NCBI RefSeq assembly: GCF_009696045.1
Contig: NZ_VUMT01000021.1
Location: 1 to 45,335 of the forward strand
Reading direction: 5' to 3'
From: Velocimicrobium porci
GTDB lineage: Bacteria; Bacillota; Clostridia; Lachnospirales; Lachnospiraceae
Length of the DNA: 45,335 nucleotides
Shown: positions 8,315 through 16,297 of the stretch, piece after piece
How positions within the stretch are numbered: the first letter of the stretch is position 1
Layout: every line of letters starts with the position of its first letter
Notes under the pieces: model-generated
The model's input: only the letters and a program-made list of their open reading frames with translations
The model's database searches: none
What the model was told of the DNA's origin: nothing
Made by a program: the position numbers and the translations under genes

Positions 8315-8806
8315 ATGAATATGAATTTATTACCTGTATTGGCGTTTAGCTTAAAGCCGGTAACGATTGTATTAATCGTTATTACAGTTTTACTAATTGC
8401 AGCAATTGTATTTTTATACATTTATGGAAGTAAGCTTCAGAAGAAACAAGAAACGGCTCAGTCACAGTTAGAGGCAGGAGCACAATCGGTATCTCTTTTG
8501 GTAATTGATAAGAAGAGGATGAAGTTAAAAGAAGCTGGGCTTCCTCAAATTGTAGTTGACCAGACACCAAAATATCTTCGTGGCTCTAAGGTTCCAATTG
8601 TAAAAGCTAAGATTGGCCCTAAGATTATGACATTAATGTGCGATGAGAAAGCATTTGAAGTAATTCCAGTAAAAAAAGAAGTAAAAGTTGTAATGAACGG
8701 AATTTACATTATGAGCGTAAAAGGTTCAAGAGGCGGATTGGAAACAAAAGAAGAAAAAGTTGGATTTTTCAAACGAATGAAAAATAAATTTGCAAAAGCA
8801 GAATAA
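8315..8806 (+). CDS. Conserved-looking single-pass membrane protein, function unknown
   Basis: Not recognised as a named family. The protein has 163 residues from ATG 8315, nine bases after GGAGG; an ATG at 8285 lies before this site. One strong membrane helix (about 10-36) is followed by a short KLQKKQETAQ segment and a cytoplasmic or extracellular domain of about 110 residues. That domain has alternating hydrophobic strands (VSLLVIDKKRMKLKEAGLP, KVPIVKAKIGPKIMTLMCD) and a very basic tail (FFKRMKNKFAKAE). It has its own promoter, ribosome binding site and terminator, so it is a genuine gene. The fold looks like a small beta domain tethered to the membrane. Confidence 0.75.
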   Translation: MNMNLLPVLAFSLKPVTIVLIVITVLLIAAIVFLYIYGSKLQKKQETAQSQLEAGAQSVSLLVIDKKRMKLKEAGLPQIVVDQTPKYLRGSKVPIVKAKIGPKIMTLMCDEKAFEVIPVKKEVKVVMNGIYIMSVKGSRGGLETKEEKVGFFKRMKNKFAKAE

Positions 8807-8810
8807 TAAA

Positions 8811-8859
8811 GAGCTGTCGCTTTCACAATTTATAAATCGTGAAACGGCAGCTTCTTTTA
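8811..8859. terminator. Terminator shared by convergent genes
   Basis: AGCTG and TTTCAC (8812-8826) pair with GTGAAA and CAGCT (8839-8852) with small bulges, followed by a T-rich tract. The end of the minus-strand carboxypeptidase abuts it. Confidence 0.75.
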
Positions 8860-9513
8860 TTGGATACGGGAATATCCATAATATTCTTCCAGTGTCATGT
8901 CTTTTTGATATAACAAGGTTGCTAATTCAATGCCAACATAGCGGATATGCCATGGTTCGAAAGCATATCCGGTGATGTCTGTCTGTTCTTTGGGATAACG
9001 TAACAGATAACCAAACTCATGACAATGTTTTTTTAGCCATTTGCCCTCTGGTGTATAGGCGAAAACTTCATCAAGACGATTGTGAATGGATATGGAAGAA
9101 ACATCAATGGCAAGACCAGTCTGATGTTCACTATGGCCGGGAGTTGCGGAAAATTGTTTTGTATGTTCCTCACCCTTTTGTAATAGGTTATTTTGATAAA
9201 TAGCATTTTGCCGTTCATAAGAGCGATATCCCGACACACCAAATAAGTGTAACTGGTTATGATAAGCAGCTTTAAATAACTTTTCTAAGGCAAAGGAAGC
9301 TTCTCTACGAAGTAACTTTTTTTCACTAAAACAGGTACAGCAAAAAGGTATGTCGGGAAAGACTAAGCCAGCCGGTTGATAATTAGCTGGCAATGCAAAT
9401 TCCTTATTTACTAAAATAGCAGTGCTTTTAAGTGAACAATTGACCAAATCCGGATTATATGTAATAGTATCTCTTACAATTTTATGATTTTTATCAAATA
9501 TCCCTTTTTTCAT
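8857..9513 (-). CDS. M15/VanY-type D-Ala-D-Ala carboxypeptidase domain protein, no signal peptide
   Basis: Zinc peptidase of the VanY/LdcB type, 218 residues, expected to cleave the terminal D-alanine of peptidoglycan peptides. Active-site motifs are complete: SGYRSYERQ (94-102), the metal motif SEHQTGLAID with H130 and D137, and EPWH with E186 and H189. A Cys-rich patch lies at CCTC (58-61). Most relatives are exported or membrane anchored, but this one begins MKKGIFDKNHK with no hydrophobic leader. It may act in the cytoplasm on recycled muropeptides, or be secreted by another route. Only a weak GGGA precedes the ATG. It is convergent with the gene before it. Confidence 0.85.
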   Translation of the reverse strand: MKKGIFDKNHKIVRDTITYNPDLVNCSLKSTAILVNKEFALPANYQPAGLVFPDIPFCCTCFSEKKLLRREASFALEKLFKAAYHNQLHLFGVSGYRSYERQNAIYQNNLLQKGEEHTKQFSATPGHSEHQTGLAIDVSSISIHNRLDEVFAYTPEGKWLKKHCHEFGYLLRYPKEQTDITGYAFEPWHIRYVGIELATLLYQKDMTLEEYYGYSRIQ

Positions 9514-9585
9514 TTTTTTCCCATTCTATAAGATAGTAGTACTATAATATATTCATTAATAAGTTAAAGTTGTCTGTCCAATTGA

Positions 9586-12363
9586 TTATTGGTTTGCTTT
9601 GCTTCCACATTTTGGGCAAATATCTCCATCCGTATAAATATAACCACAGCGATAACAGCATTTCTTTTCGTGCTTTTCTTTTGCAAGATAGGATATATTT
9701 CGAGATTGTGGTTTTTCTTGAAGATAATCAATAAAATCACCTAAAACTTTGGAAAACCATTTCCATTCCTTTGAAGGAAGAGAAAGAGGAAGCTTTATTC
9801 TTTCACCATTAATTTTTTCTACAAAAATCCCCTTATTAATCAATCCTGTTTTTTCTTCAATTGTATCAATTTCCAGAATTGGAATTATTCCGGAATGGAA
9901 AAGGCTATTATAAAATATATGGTCCGGTGTTAATACAAAACCCTCTTTTCCATTAGAAAATCGAGAGGAATCGGATACGAAAACAGGGTATTCATATTGA
10001 CCATGTGCTGAGGCGTAACCGTTTAGCACTTTATCAAAAAAGGCTTTTTCTTCGTCCTCTAAATCTCCGCGCATTGCTTTTCTTGCTTCGTAAAAATGAA
10101 ACTTAGGGTTGTCTTTTATATAAGGATTCATTTCTCTTTTAAGTTTACGGACGAGCTGGTCACATTCGTCTGCCTTTAGTTTGGTAAGACGTTTATCAAG
10201 CATTTCTAGTGCATTTATTTTTAATTCAGGAAGGAACACTCCGTTTTCAATTTTTTTAATTGCTTCTAATCCTTCTTCGAATGTCATATCCGTAATGCTT
10301 GGACATATTTTTTGAATCGCAATTTGATCCATCTCATAAATTTTATTATGAATTTTATCTAAAAAAGGCTGTAAGTTTTTTTTGGAAAATCCTTGCTCTT
10401 TTAAATCATTATATAATTGAAACAAAGAATCCCGATTATTTTTGTTTGCCCGGGCAATAAATGAATTAATCTCCTGTTGTTCAACTAAACTGCGTCTTTG
10501 CTCTAATTGCTTTTCGTATGGTGTAATATCAACATCTTTATATTGATGAAGCTTTGATAAAAATTGCTCAAACTGTTTTTTATTTAATTGGGGTGGAAGG
10601 GTAGATATTAGGTATTCTACCTCTTTTTCACCAGTTATTTTCTTTTGTTTTGTCAGGAATTCTAAAAGTGGTTGTTTTACCGATTGGGGAACATCACTTT
10701 CATTAATTTCATGTACAACACGCTCAATTTCATGGTAAGATTTTCCCTTGCATGCTTCCGCTTTTTGCTTCAAACTTTTTTCTTTTTCTTCAAATAGTAT
10801 TTTATTGATTTCTTTTAGGTAAGGTTCTTTTTCTGAATCGGGCAAGGTCTGTTCGGATTCAATTTTCGACTTTAAGTCGGTCAGCTGTTTTGGTGACATT
10901 CTTGTGACAACAGCAATGTGGGCGTCATATTTTTCTTTTAATTTATTGTTTAATTGATTTTTTATTTCTTGGATTGCAGACGAGGTTTCTTCATCTCCTC
11001 CTTCTAGTTCCGATAATAAATATTTTAGCTCATCAGGAGTTTTTTTAGAAAAATCCTGATGGAGATTTATTGCTCTGGAGGATTTTTGAGGCGTTTCGGT
11101 TTTTTGAGTCAATTTCTCTTTTTTTGTTTTATTTGGTTTTTCTTTAGCAAAAGGCTTATTTGTATGTTGAACTGCGTTTTTTTGTAAGCGTTTTTTTACA
11201 AGCTTTGGATAATATACTTCTACCGCTGTTTTAGGATAAAACCCGGAAATCATTTTTTCCTCTAATGAATTTAACTCTTCTTCCGATGCGGTATCAATAT
11301 GTTGGAAAAGTTCTTCTAATGTTTCAGGAGTTTTTTCATTTCGCCTGTTGTGCTGTGCTTCGAATTCGTTAAATTTATAGTTGGCACATCGCTCACCTGC
11401 GTTTCCTAAAAGTTCTAAATAATCTTCATATGCAATCCGGTCTTCTTCAAATTCTAAAATATAAATATCACCTTCCTGCAATAGCTTATCAGGACGTGGT
11501 GTATAAAAACAATTACAATGATTACAAGTATAGGCACGGGCAAGATAGACTTTCCCCTCTTCCGTTTCAATCGGGAATTCACGACCGACAGGATATAGCG
11601 AAATAAAAAGTTTTTCTTTGCAGGAAGGGCATAGATAGTCTACTGGATAGAAGCTATTGCCGAGGCGGGTAGTATTTTTGTCTTCTATATGTTCTGTTTT
11701 TGCAAAAGAAAGGGTTCTTTTCACCCATTTCATATTGTGCCATAACCCTAATTTATATTCATCGTCAAGGTCTTCATCTAGGGTCGGACTTTTCCAACGA
11801 TTTCCTATGGTCTGTTCCGAAGTATTTTCCGATTCAGTAGTATCCTGATTCGAAGGGAAAGAAACATCACTTGAAGCCTCTTTTTCGCTGGAATCGGAAA
11901 TCGGTTCGGAAAGCGTTAAAATATCATGAATGACATCTTCATAACTAATCAAAATTTTGTTTTTATAGAAACGAAAGTTATCATCACGAAAACTAGGTTC
12001 AATATGAACCTCTTTTAAAATACTTTTGAATAACTGATTTAATTGTGAATAGTCTTTTTCTACCTTTAATCCATTAATCGTACCCCATTTTCCAAAAGCA
12101 TATAATGTCATATTCAGGGTATTAACAAGTAATTCGTCGTTGATGATTTCAGTTATTTGGCTTTCTTCAATTGTAAGATCAATAAGATTCGTATAAAGTT
12201 GTTTTGTATCATAGTTAAAAAAAAGCGAACGCACTTTTCCGGGAAGAATTAACGTATTATTAGTAATTACAAAGATGTGATTCCAGATGACGTTAACACC
12301 TAAAGTTTTTATTAGAGAAAGAAATACGCGCTTTAATTGGTCATTGGCTTTTAAAAGTATCAT
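9586..12363 (-). CDS. Large zinc-ribbon and helical-repeat protein, function unknown
   Basis: The 925-residue product from ATG 12363 follows AAGAGGT by seven bases; a GTG nine bases earlier lies too close to that site. Positions below count from the GTG. Residues 1-155 form an N-terminal domain with no family I know. A low-complexity Ser/Glu linker (156-190) follows. The first zinc ribbon has CPSC (248-251) and CNHC (283-286). Residues about 340-780 are charged and helical, with seven or eight units of roughly 45-55 residues ending in LP-x(4)-P or similar. Next comes a compact beta-rich domain (about 793-890: EYPVFVSDSSRF, GFVLTPDHIFYNSLF). A C-terminal ribbon closes it (CYRC 906-909, CPKC 919-922). 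It is soluble, without signal or membrane helix. I do not assign a function. Confidence 0.8.
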   Translation of the reverse strand: MILLKANDQLKRVFLSLIKTLGVNVIWNHIFVITNNTLILPGKVRSLFFNYDTKQLYTNLIDLTIEESQITEIINDELLVNTLNMTLYAFGKWGTINGLKVEKDYSQLNQLFKSILKEVHIEPSFRDDNFRFYKNKILISYEDVIHDILTLSEPISDSSEKEASSDVSFPSNQDTTESENTSEQTIGNRWKSPTLDEDLDDEYKLGLWHNMKWVKRTLSFAKTEHIEDKNTTRLGNSFYPVDYLCPSCKEKLFISLYPVGREFPIETEEGKVYLARAYTCNHCNCFYTPRPDKLLQEGDIYILEFEEDRIAYEDYLELLGNAGERCANYKFNEFEAQHNRRNEKTPETLEELFQHIDTASEEELNSLEEKMISGFYPKTAVEVYYPKLVKKRLQKNAVQHTNKPFAKEKPNKTKKEKLTQKTETPQKSSRAINLHQDFSKKTPDELKYLLSELEGGDEETSSAIQEIKNQLNNKLKEKYDAHIAVVTRMSPKQLTDLKSKIESEQTLPDSEKEPYLKEINKILFEEKEKSLKQKAEACKGKSYHEIERVVHEINESDVPQSVKQPLLEFLTKQKKITGEKEVEYLISTLPPQLNKKQFEQFLSKLHQYKDVDITPYEKQLEQRRSLVEQQEINSFIARANKNNRDSLFQLYNDLKEQGFSKKNLQPFLDKIHNKIYEMDQIAIQKICPSITDMTFEEGLEAIKKIENGVFLPELKINALEMLDKRLTKLKADECDQLVRKLKREMNPYIKDNPKFHFYEARKAMRGDLEDEEKAFFDKVLNGYASAHGQYEYPVFVSDSSRFSNGKEGFVLTPDHIFYNSLFHSGIIPILEIDTIEEKTGLINKGIFVEKINGERIKLPLSLPSKEWKWFSKVLGDFIDYLQEKPQSRNISYLAKEKHEKKCCYRCGYIYTDGDICPKCGSKANQ

Positions 12364-12489
12364 GTGATTCACCTCTTAAAAAATACTTATAGACATTTTA
12401 CCATATTTTAAAAACATAAACTATAAAATGATGTCAAAAGTATGGAGGTTGTAACAGATTTTGTTTTAATGTTTGCTTTGATAAGAAAT

Positions 12490-12514
12490 AGAAAAGGATG
12501 CTTTACAGCATCCT
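12490..12514 (-). terminator. Terminator of pncB
   Basis: AGGATGC (12495-12501) and GCATCCT (12508-12514) form a hairpin around six bases. Read on the minus strand it is followed by a T-rich tract. Confidence 0.75.
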
Positions 12515-12537
12515 GGTGTGGACAAGAGTATTTTCTA

Positions 12538-13983
12538 TTAAATGGAGTTTAAGGATGAGAGTAAGTCGTTTTTAATATTCCATAGATTGTTTGATAAATC
12601 AACATAAACTTCCTGAGGATTTATTAAACGTCTTGTTTCATCCCACAAGGTACTCTGTTCCTTTTTGCAATAAGCCTGAATATCCATAACAGATGGAGAC
12701 TCATAAACACACTGACCATTTTGAAAAATTGGAATTAAAATTTCACGTACTTCATAAGTGTTTGGTTGCAATAAAGTTTTTTTCCATGTGGCAATTGGGT
12801 CAAATAACATAAGTGGTTTTGTCGGGTCAATTGTATCGGTAACAAGAGAAATTAAATCTGCTTTAATTTTATTTGTTTCTTTGTCATAAATACGGTAAAT
12901 TGTTTTATTTCCCGGGTTTGTGATTTTCCATGTGTTTTCTGATAACTTAATTTTAGGAATGAATTCTCCATTACGTTTGATTGCGGCCAATTTATATACA
13001 CCACCAAAGGAAGGACAATCCTTTGAAGTAATAAGGTTTGTTCCGACACCCCAAGAGTTAATGGCAGCGTTTTGTGTTTTTAAAGAATCAATTAGATATT
13101 CATCTAAATCGCTGGAGGCACATATCGTGGCATCTGTAAATCCGGCGGCATCGAGCATTTGGCGGGCCTTTTTAGAAAGATAAGCAAGATCCCCGCTGTC
13201 TAAACGAATTCCATAAGCACTTGGCATTTTGCCTGCCTCTTTTAATTCGCTGAATACTTTAATTGCATTTGGCACACCAGAGCGAAGGGTATCGTAGGTG
13301 TCAACAAGAAGAGTTGTATTTGTTGGGTAAAGCTCGGCATATTTCCGGAATGCGGTTAATTCATCGGGAAAACTCATAATCCAACTGTGAGCATGCGTGC
13401 CAAGCGCCGGAATCTGAAATTCTTTTGCACAAAGAACGTTACTTGTTCCAGCGCAGCCACCAATAACAGCTGCTCTTGCACCCAATGTGCCGGCGTCTGG
13501 ACCCTGGGCACGGCGAAGACCAAATTCCATAATCGGATCTCCCTGTGCTGCAAAACATACCCTGGAAGCTTTTGTAGCGATTAAGCTTTGATGGTTAATA
13601 ATATTTAAAATTGCAGTTTCTACGAGTTGAGCTTCCATAATTGGAGCAACAACTTTTACGAGTGGTTCCATAGGGAAAACAACAGTGCCTTCTGGAATTG
13701 CATAAATATCCCCTGTGAAATGAAAACCGGCCAGATAATCTAAAAAGTCCTCGTCAAACATATTTAAACTTCTTAAATATGCAATATCATCGTAATCAAA
13801 ATTTAGTTCTTTAATATATTTAATCACCTGTTCAAGTCCTGCACAAATCGCATAGCCGCTGCCAGATGGATTGTTTCGGTAAAAAGCATCAAAAACGACA
13901 GTTTCATTTGTTTGATTCTTAAAATAACCCTGCATCATAGTAAGTTCATAAAAGTCAGTTAATAGTGTTAAATTGCCAGTCAT
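12538..13983 (-). CDS. pncB: Nicotinate phosphoribosyltransferase
   Basis: Cytoplasmic enzyme of the NAD salvage (Preiss-Handler) pathway that joins nicotinate to phosphoribosyl pyrophosphate. It has 481 residues, usual for the bacterial type. Family features are the N-terminal LLTDFYELTMMQGYF, EFGLRRAQG, the region GTHAHSWIMSF containing the histidine phosphorylated during catalysis, and IRLDSGDLAYLSKKAR with the phosphoribosyl-binding residues. GAGGAGG stands just before the start. A terminator follows, so it is probably monocistronic. The upstream region has a TTGACA (minus strand, 14057-14062) but the -10 spacing is ambiguous. Confidence 0.95.
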   Translation of the reverse strand: MTGNLTLLTDFYELTMMQGYFKNQTNETVVFDAFYRNNPSGSGYAICAGLEQVIKYIKELNFDYDDIAYLRSLNMFDEDFLDYLAGFHFTGDIYAIPEGTVVFPMEPLVKVVAPIMEAQLVETAILNIINHQSLIATKASRVCFAAQGDPIMEFGLRRAQGPDAGTLGARAAVIGGCAGTSNVLCAKEFQIPALGTHAHSWIMSFPDELTAFRKYAELYPTNTTLLVDTYDTLRSGVPNAIKVFSELKEAGKMPSAYGIRLDSGDLAYLSKKARQMLDAAGFTDATICASSDLDEYLIDSLKTQNAAINSWGVGTNLITSKDCPSFGGVYKLAAIKRNGEFIPKIKLSENTWKITNPGNKTIYRIYDKETNKIKADLISLVTDTIDPTKPLMLFDPIATWKKTLLQPNTYEVREILIPIFQNGQCVYESPSVMDIQAYCKKEQSTLWDETRRLINPQEVYVDLSNNLWNIKNDLLSSLNSI

Positions 13984-14145
13984 ATTGCGTCCTCCTCTAA
14001 AAAACGACGATTCATATTTTTTTAATTGATATTATAATGCTACGAATGGTGAATAATGTCAAGGTTACAATTCTTGATTCGTGTAAAAGTATTCACACAA
14101 TAAATGAAGTTTGAATAAATTTTCATCCAAAAACGCTAAAAAATA

Positions 14146-14174
14146 TTGACAGTGACTGGTGATATATGTAATAT
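14146..14174 (+). promoter_or_regulatory. Promoter of the MFS transporter
   Basis: A perfect TTGACA at 14146-14151 and TAATAT at 14169-14174 with a 17-base spacer. The rest of the 277-base region 13984-14260 holds the pncB upstream DNA and a long leader. Confidence 0.75.
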
Positions 14175-14260
14175 TTATACAGAACATAATGATCTGGAAA
14201 CTGGTTTAGATTACAATACATAAATTAAAATATTATACAAGGAGAAAAGTTGAGAAGACA

Positions 14261-15478
14261 ATGAAGAGAGCATTTTTCCCTGAAAAAATAAAAAAAGAAA
14301 GCCGGTTATATATAATATTATTATCATTATTTGAGCTTGGAGATAAAATATTTGGAGCAATTTATATTGCGTTTATGCGATTAAAGGGAGCTTCACTTCC
14401 ATGTATTTCTATGTTGTTTAGTATTCAACAGATTCTTATGGCGGTGTTGGATTTACCAACAGGTGCAATTTCTGATAAGATTGGCCGAAAAAAAACGGCG
14501 TCAATAGGATTTTTAATTTGGGGTATTAGCCTACAGCTGTTTTGTATTGGAACAGATTTTTGGACATTTCTTCCTGGTATTGTACTATTTGCACTTGGTA
14601 TGGCATTTATATCCGGTGCACTTGGAACATGGCTGATTGATCAGATAATAAAAAATGGGGTCTATGAAAAGCGAGGAGAAATCTTTCCCAAAGCACAAAT
14701 GGTGATTCGTTTTTTTTCGATTGCTGCGGCAATAGTTTCTATTTTTCTTGTCAATATTTCGAAGGAGTTTACAATCTTTGTGGCCGGAGTATTCGGAATA
14801 CTGGCAGGAATCATAGGCTTTGTTGTTGGGGAAGACAATTATGGAAATGTAAGGAATAAAAAAATACATAGAATCTTATTTGAAAGTATGAATGGATTTA
14901 TTAAATCAAAATGCTTGATGATTATAGCATTAAAAACAGTTGTTGGTTATATTTCTTTTATTGCATTTATACTATATTGGCAAATTTATACAACAGAATA
15001 TATGCAGATTTCAGCAAGTTATTTAAGTATACTGTTAGTATCATTTATGGCTGCACTTATGATGGGAAATTATGCGGCATCGATACTTTCAAAAAAAACA
15101 ACCGTGTTCAATGTGGTTGTAATAGGATACGTAGTATGCCTGCTGGGATATATAGGATTATATATAAATAAGGAGAACATAATTTTACTATTTATTGTGG
15201 GAGCTTTTTTAATTGAATTTGGATTCGGAATTGAACAGGTGGCATCTGTAGTATGGATGAATGACTATTTTGACAGTGATACCAGATCTACTTATAGTTC
15301 CCTATTTTCTACGATAGAGTGTACCTTTGGTTTTCTTATTATTAACGTGCTTGGATTAGTTGCTGATTTATATGGGATAAATATGGTCTGGGCATTAGCA
15401 GCAGGTTCTATTATTGTAACTGTAGGTGTTATGTTGTGGTTAAATAGTTGCTACAAAACTGAAAAAGAAAAAATGTAA
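14261..15478 (+). CDS. MFS transporter, substrate unknown
   Basis: Major facilitator superfamily protein, 405 residues, with about 12 hydrophobic helices. The loop between helices 2 and 3 carries motif A (GAISDKIGRKKT, about 67-78), and the C-terminal half shows the internal repeat. The topology fits a drug or metabolite efflux pump, but no substrate is visible. The ATG is 16 bases after GGAG. A four-codon TTG mini-frame uses that site, and its TGA overlaps the transporter ATG, suggesting coupled translation. A LytTR regulator follows after 93 bases from its own promoter. The two may form a regulated pair. Confidence 0.85.
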   Translation: MKRAFFPEKIKKESRLYIILLSLFELGDKIFGAIYIAFMRLKGASLPCISMLFSIQQILMAVLDLPTGAISDKIGRKKTASIGFLIWGISLQLFCIGTDFWTFLPGIVLFALGMAFISGALGTWLIDQIIKNGVYEKRGEIFPKAQMVIRFFSIAAAIVSIFLVNISKEFTIFVAGVFGILAGIIGFVVGEDNYGNVRNKKIHRILFESMNGFIKSKCLMIIALKTVVGYISFIAFILYWQIYTTEYMQISASYLSILLVSFMAALMMGNYAASILSKKTTVFNVVVIGYVVCLLGYIGLYINKENIILLFIVGAFLIEFGFGIEQVASVVWMNDYFDSDTRSTYSSLFSTIECTFGFLIINVLGLVADLYGINMVWALAAGSIIVTVGVMLWLNSCYKTEKEKM

Positions 15479-15493
15479 ATGATAGCAATTTTA

Positions 15494-15522
15494 TGGAAAT
15501 TAAAGTTGAAAAAGACTATAAT
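15494..15522 (+). promoter_or_regulatory. Promoter of the LytTR gene
   Basis: TGGAAA at 15494-15499 and a perfect TATAAT at 15517-15522 with a 17-base spacer. Confidence 0.65.
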
Positions 15523-15571
15523 TAGAGAAGGAATAGTGTATAAGACTAATATTGGGTGAAAGGGGTAGAAT

Positions 15572-15922
15572 ATGAACACACTTATTTATGAAGAACTAGA
15601 GGCACAGGATAAGATTGAAATTAAAATGAATGGGATTCCGTATTTATTGATTCAGGAGCATATAGAAGCTATCATGTCAATCAAAGATGGATGCTTCATT
15701 TATTATGAGAATGAAGTCTTTTTATGTGGGAAAACATTGCGGGAGTTATTAAAAGAATTAAATCCTAAATATTTTTTACAATGTCATAAAAGATATGCTG
15801 TTAATATCAGGAAAATAAAGGAAGTTAGAGATGGAGAGATTTATCTCAAATGTTCAAAGAAAATTAGAGTTTCAAGGCGATATAAAAAGGTTTTAGAAAA
15901 TATGATATTGGAAGAGAAATAG
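15572..15922 (+). CDS. Stand-alone LytTR DNA-binding protein
   Basis: A 116-residue protein made almost entirely of a LytTR domain (about 18-113). Visible features are HIEAIMSIKDGCFIYYENE, KTLRELLKELNPKYFLQCHKRYAVNI and a basic end KKIRVSRRYKK. There is no receiver domain, so any signal must come from a partner protein or from expression level. LytTR proteins bind pairs of direct repeats upstream of target promoters. The adjacent transporter is the likely target, which is inference. The start follows AAAGGGG. Confidence 0.85.
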   Translation: MNTLIYEELEAQDKIEIKMNGIPYLLIQEHIEAIMSIKDGCFIYYENEVFLCGKTLRELLKELNPKYFLQCHKRYAVNIRKIKEVRDGEIYLKCSKKIRVSRRYKKVLENMILEEK

Positions 15923-15925
15923 CAT

Positions 15926-15954
15926 TTGACAATTTTAAAAATATATACTATGAT
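15926..15954 (+). promoter_or_regulatory. Promoter of the ileS T-box transcript
   Basis: TTGACA at 15926-15931 and TATGAT at 15949-15954, 17-base spacer. It begins right after the LytTR stop codon. Confidence 0.75.
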
Positions 15955-15979
15955 AATTATCAATAACAAAATAAAAACT

Positions 15980-16234
15980 ATGATGGAGACAGTAAGATTA
16001 TATTGAACGGCAAAGTGAATCGGGGATAGTGTGAACCTGGTCTAAGTAAGATAATCTGAATATCACTCCTAAGTTGCAGGCTGAAATTTCATTTTTTCAA
16101 TTTTAGAGGATAAAAGTAAGCCCCGCCGGTGTTCACCGTTATATGGAACATGTATAAAAATCAGTAAGATGGAGTACAGGTGGTATAAATGATAGCTTAA
16201 GCTCTCATCCTGTTAGGGATGGGGGCTGTTTTTC
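15980..16234 (+). promoter_or_regulatory. T-box riboswitch, isoleucine-specific, controlling ileS
   Basis: This leader senses uncharged tRNA-Ile and lets transcription continue into ileS. Stem I is visible: GGAG (15985-15988) pairs with CTCC (16066-16069), and AGATTAT (15995-16001) with ATAATCT (16051-16057). Between them the specifier loop reads GAAT-ATC-A with the isoleucine codon ATC at 16062-16064. TGGT (16181-16184) in the T-box bulge matches an ACCA tRNA end. The antiterminator can form from GATGGAG (16168-16174) and CTCTCATC (16202-16209). It competes with a terminator, AGCTCTCATCC with GGATGGGGGCT, followed by five T. The bases after TGGT depart from the usual ACCGCG. Confidence 0.88.
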
Positions 16235-16297
16235 ATTCATAGGAAATTGTTTTTAGAATAAACAAAAATAAATCAGATAGAAAGGAATAAGAGCTTT

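Noticed and set aside
12364-12372. GTG start of the zinc-ribbon protein
   Set aside because: The GTG lies inside or next to the AAGAGGT site, whereas the ATG at 12363 has correct spacing.
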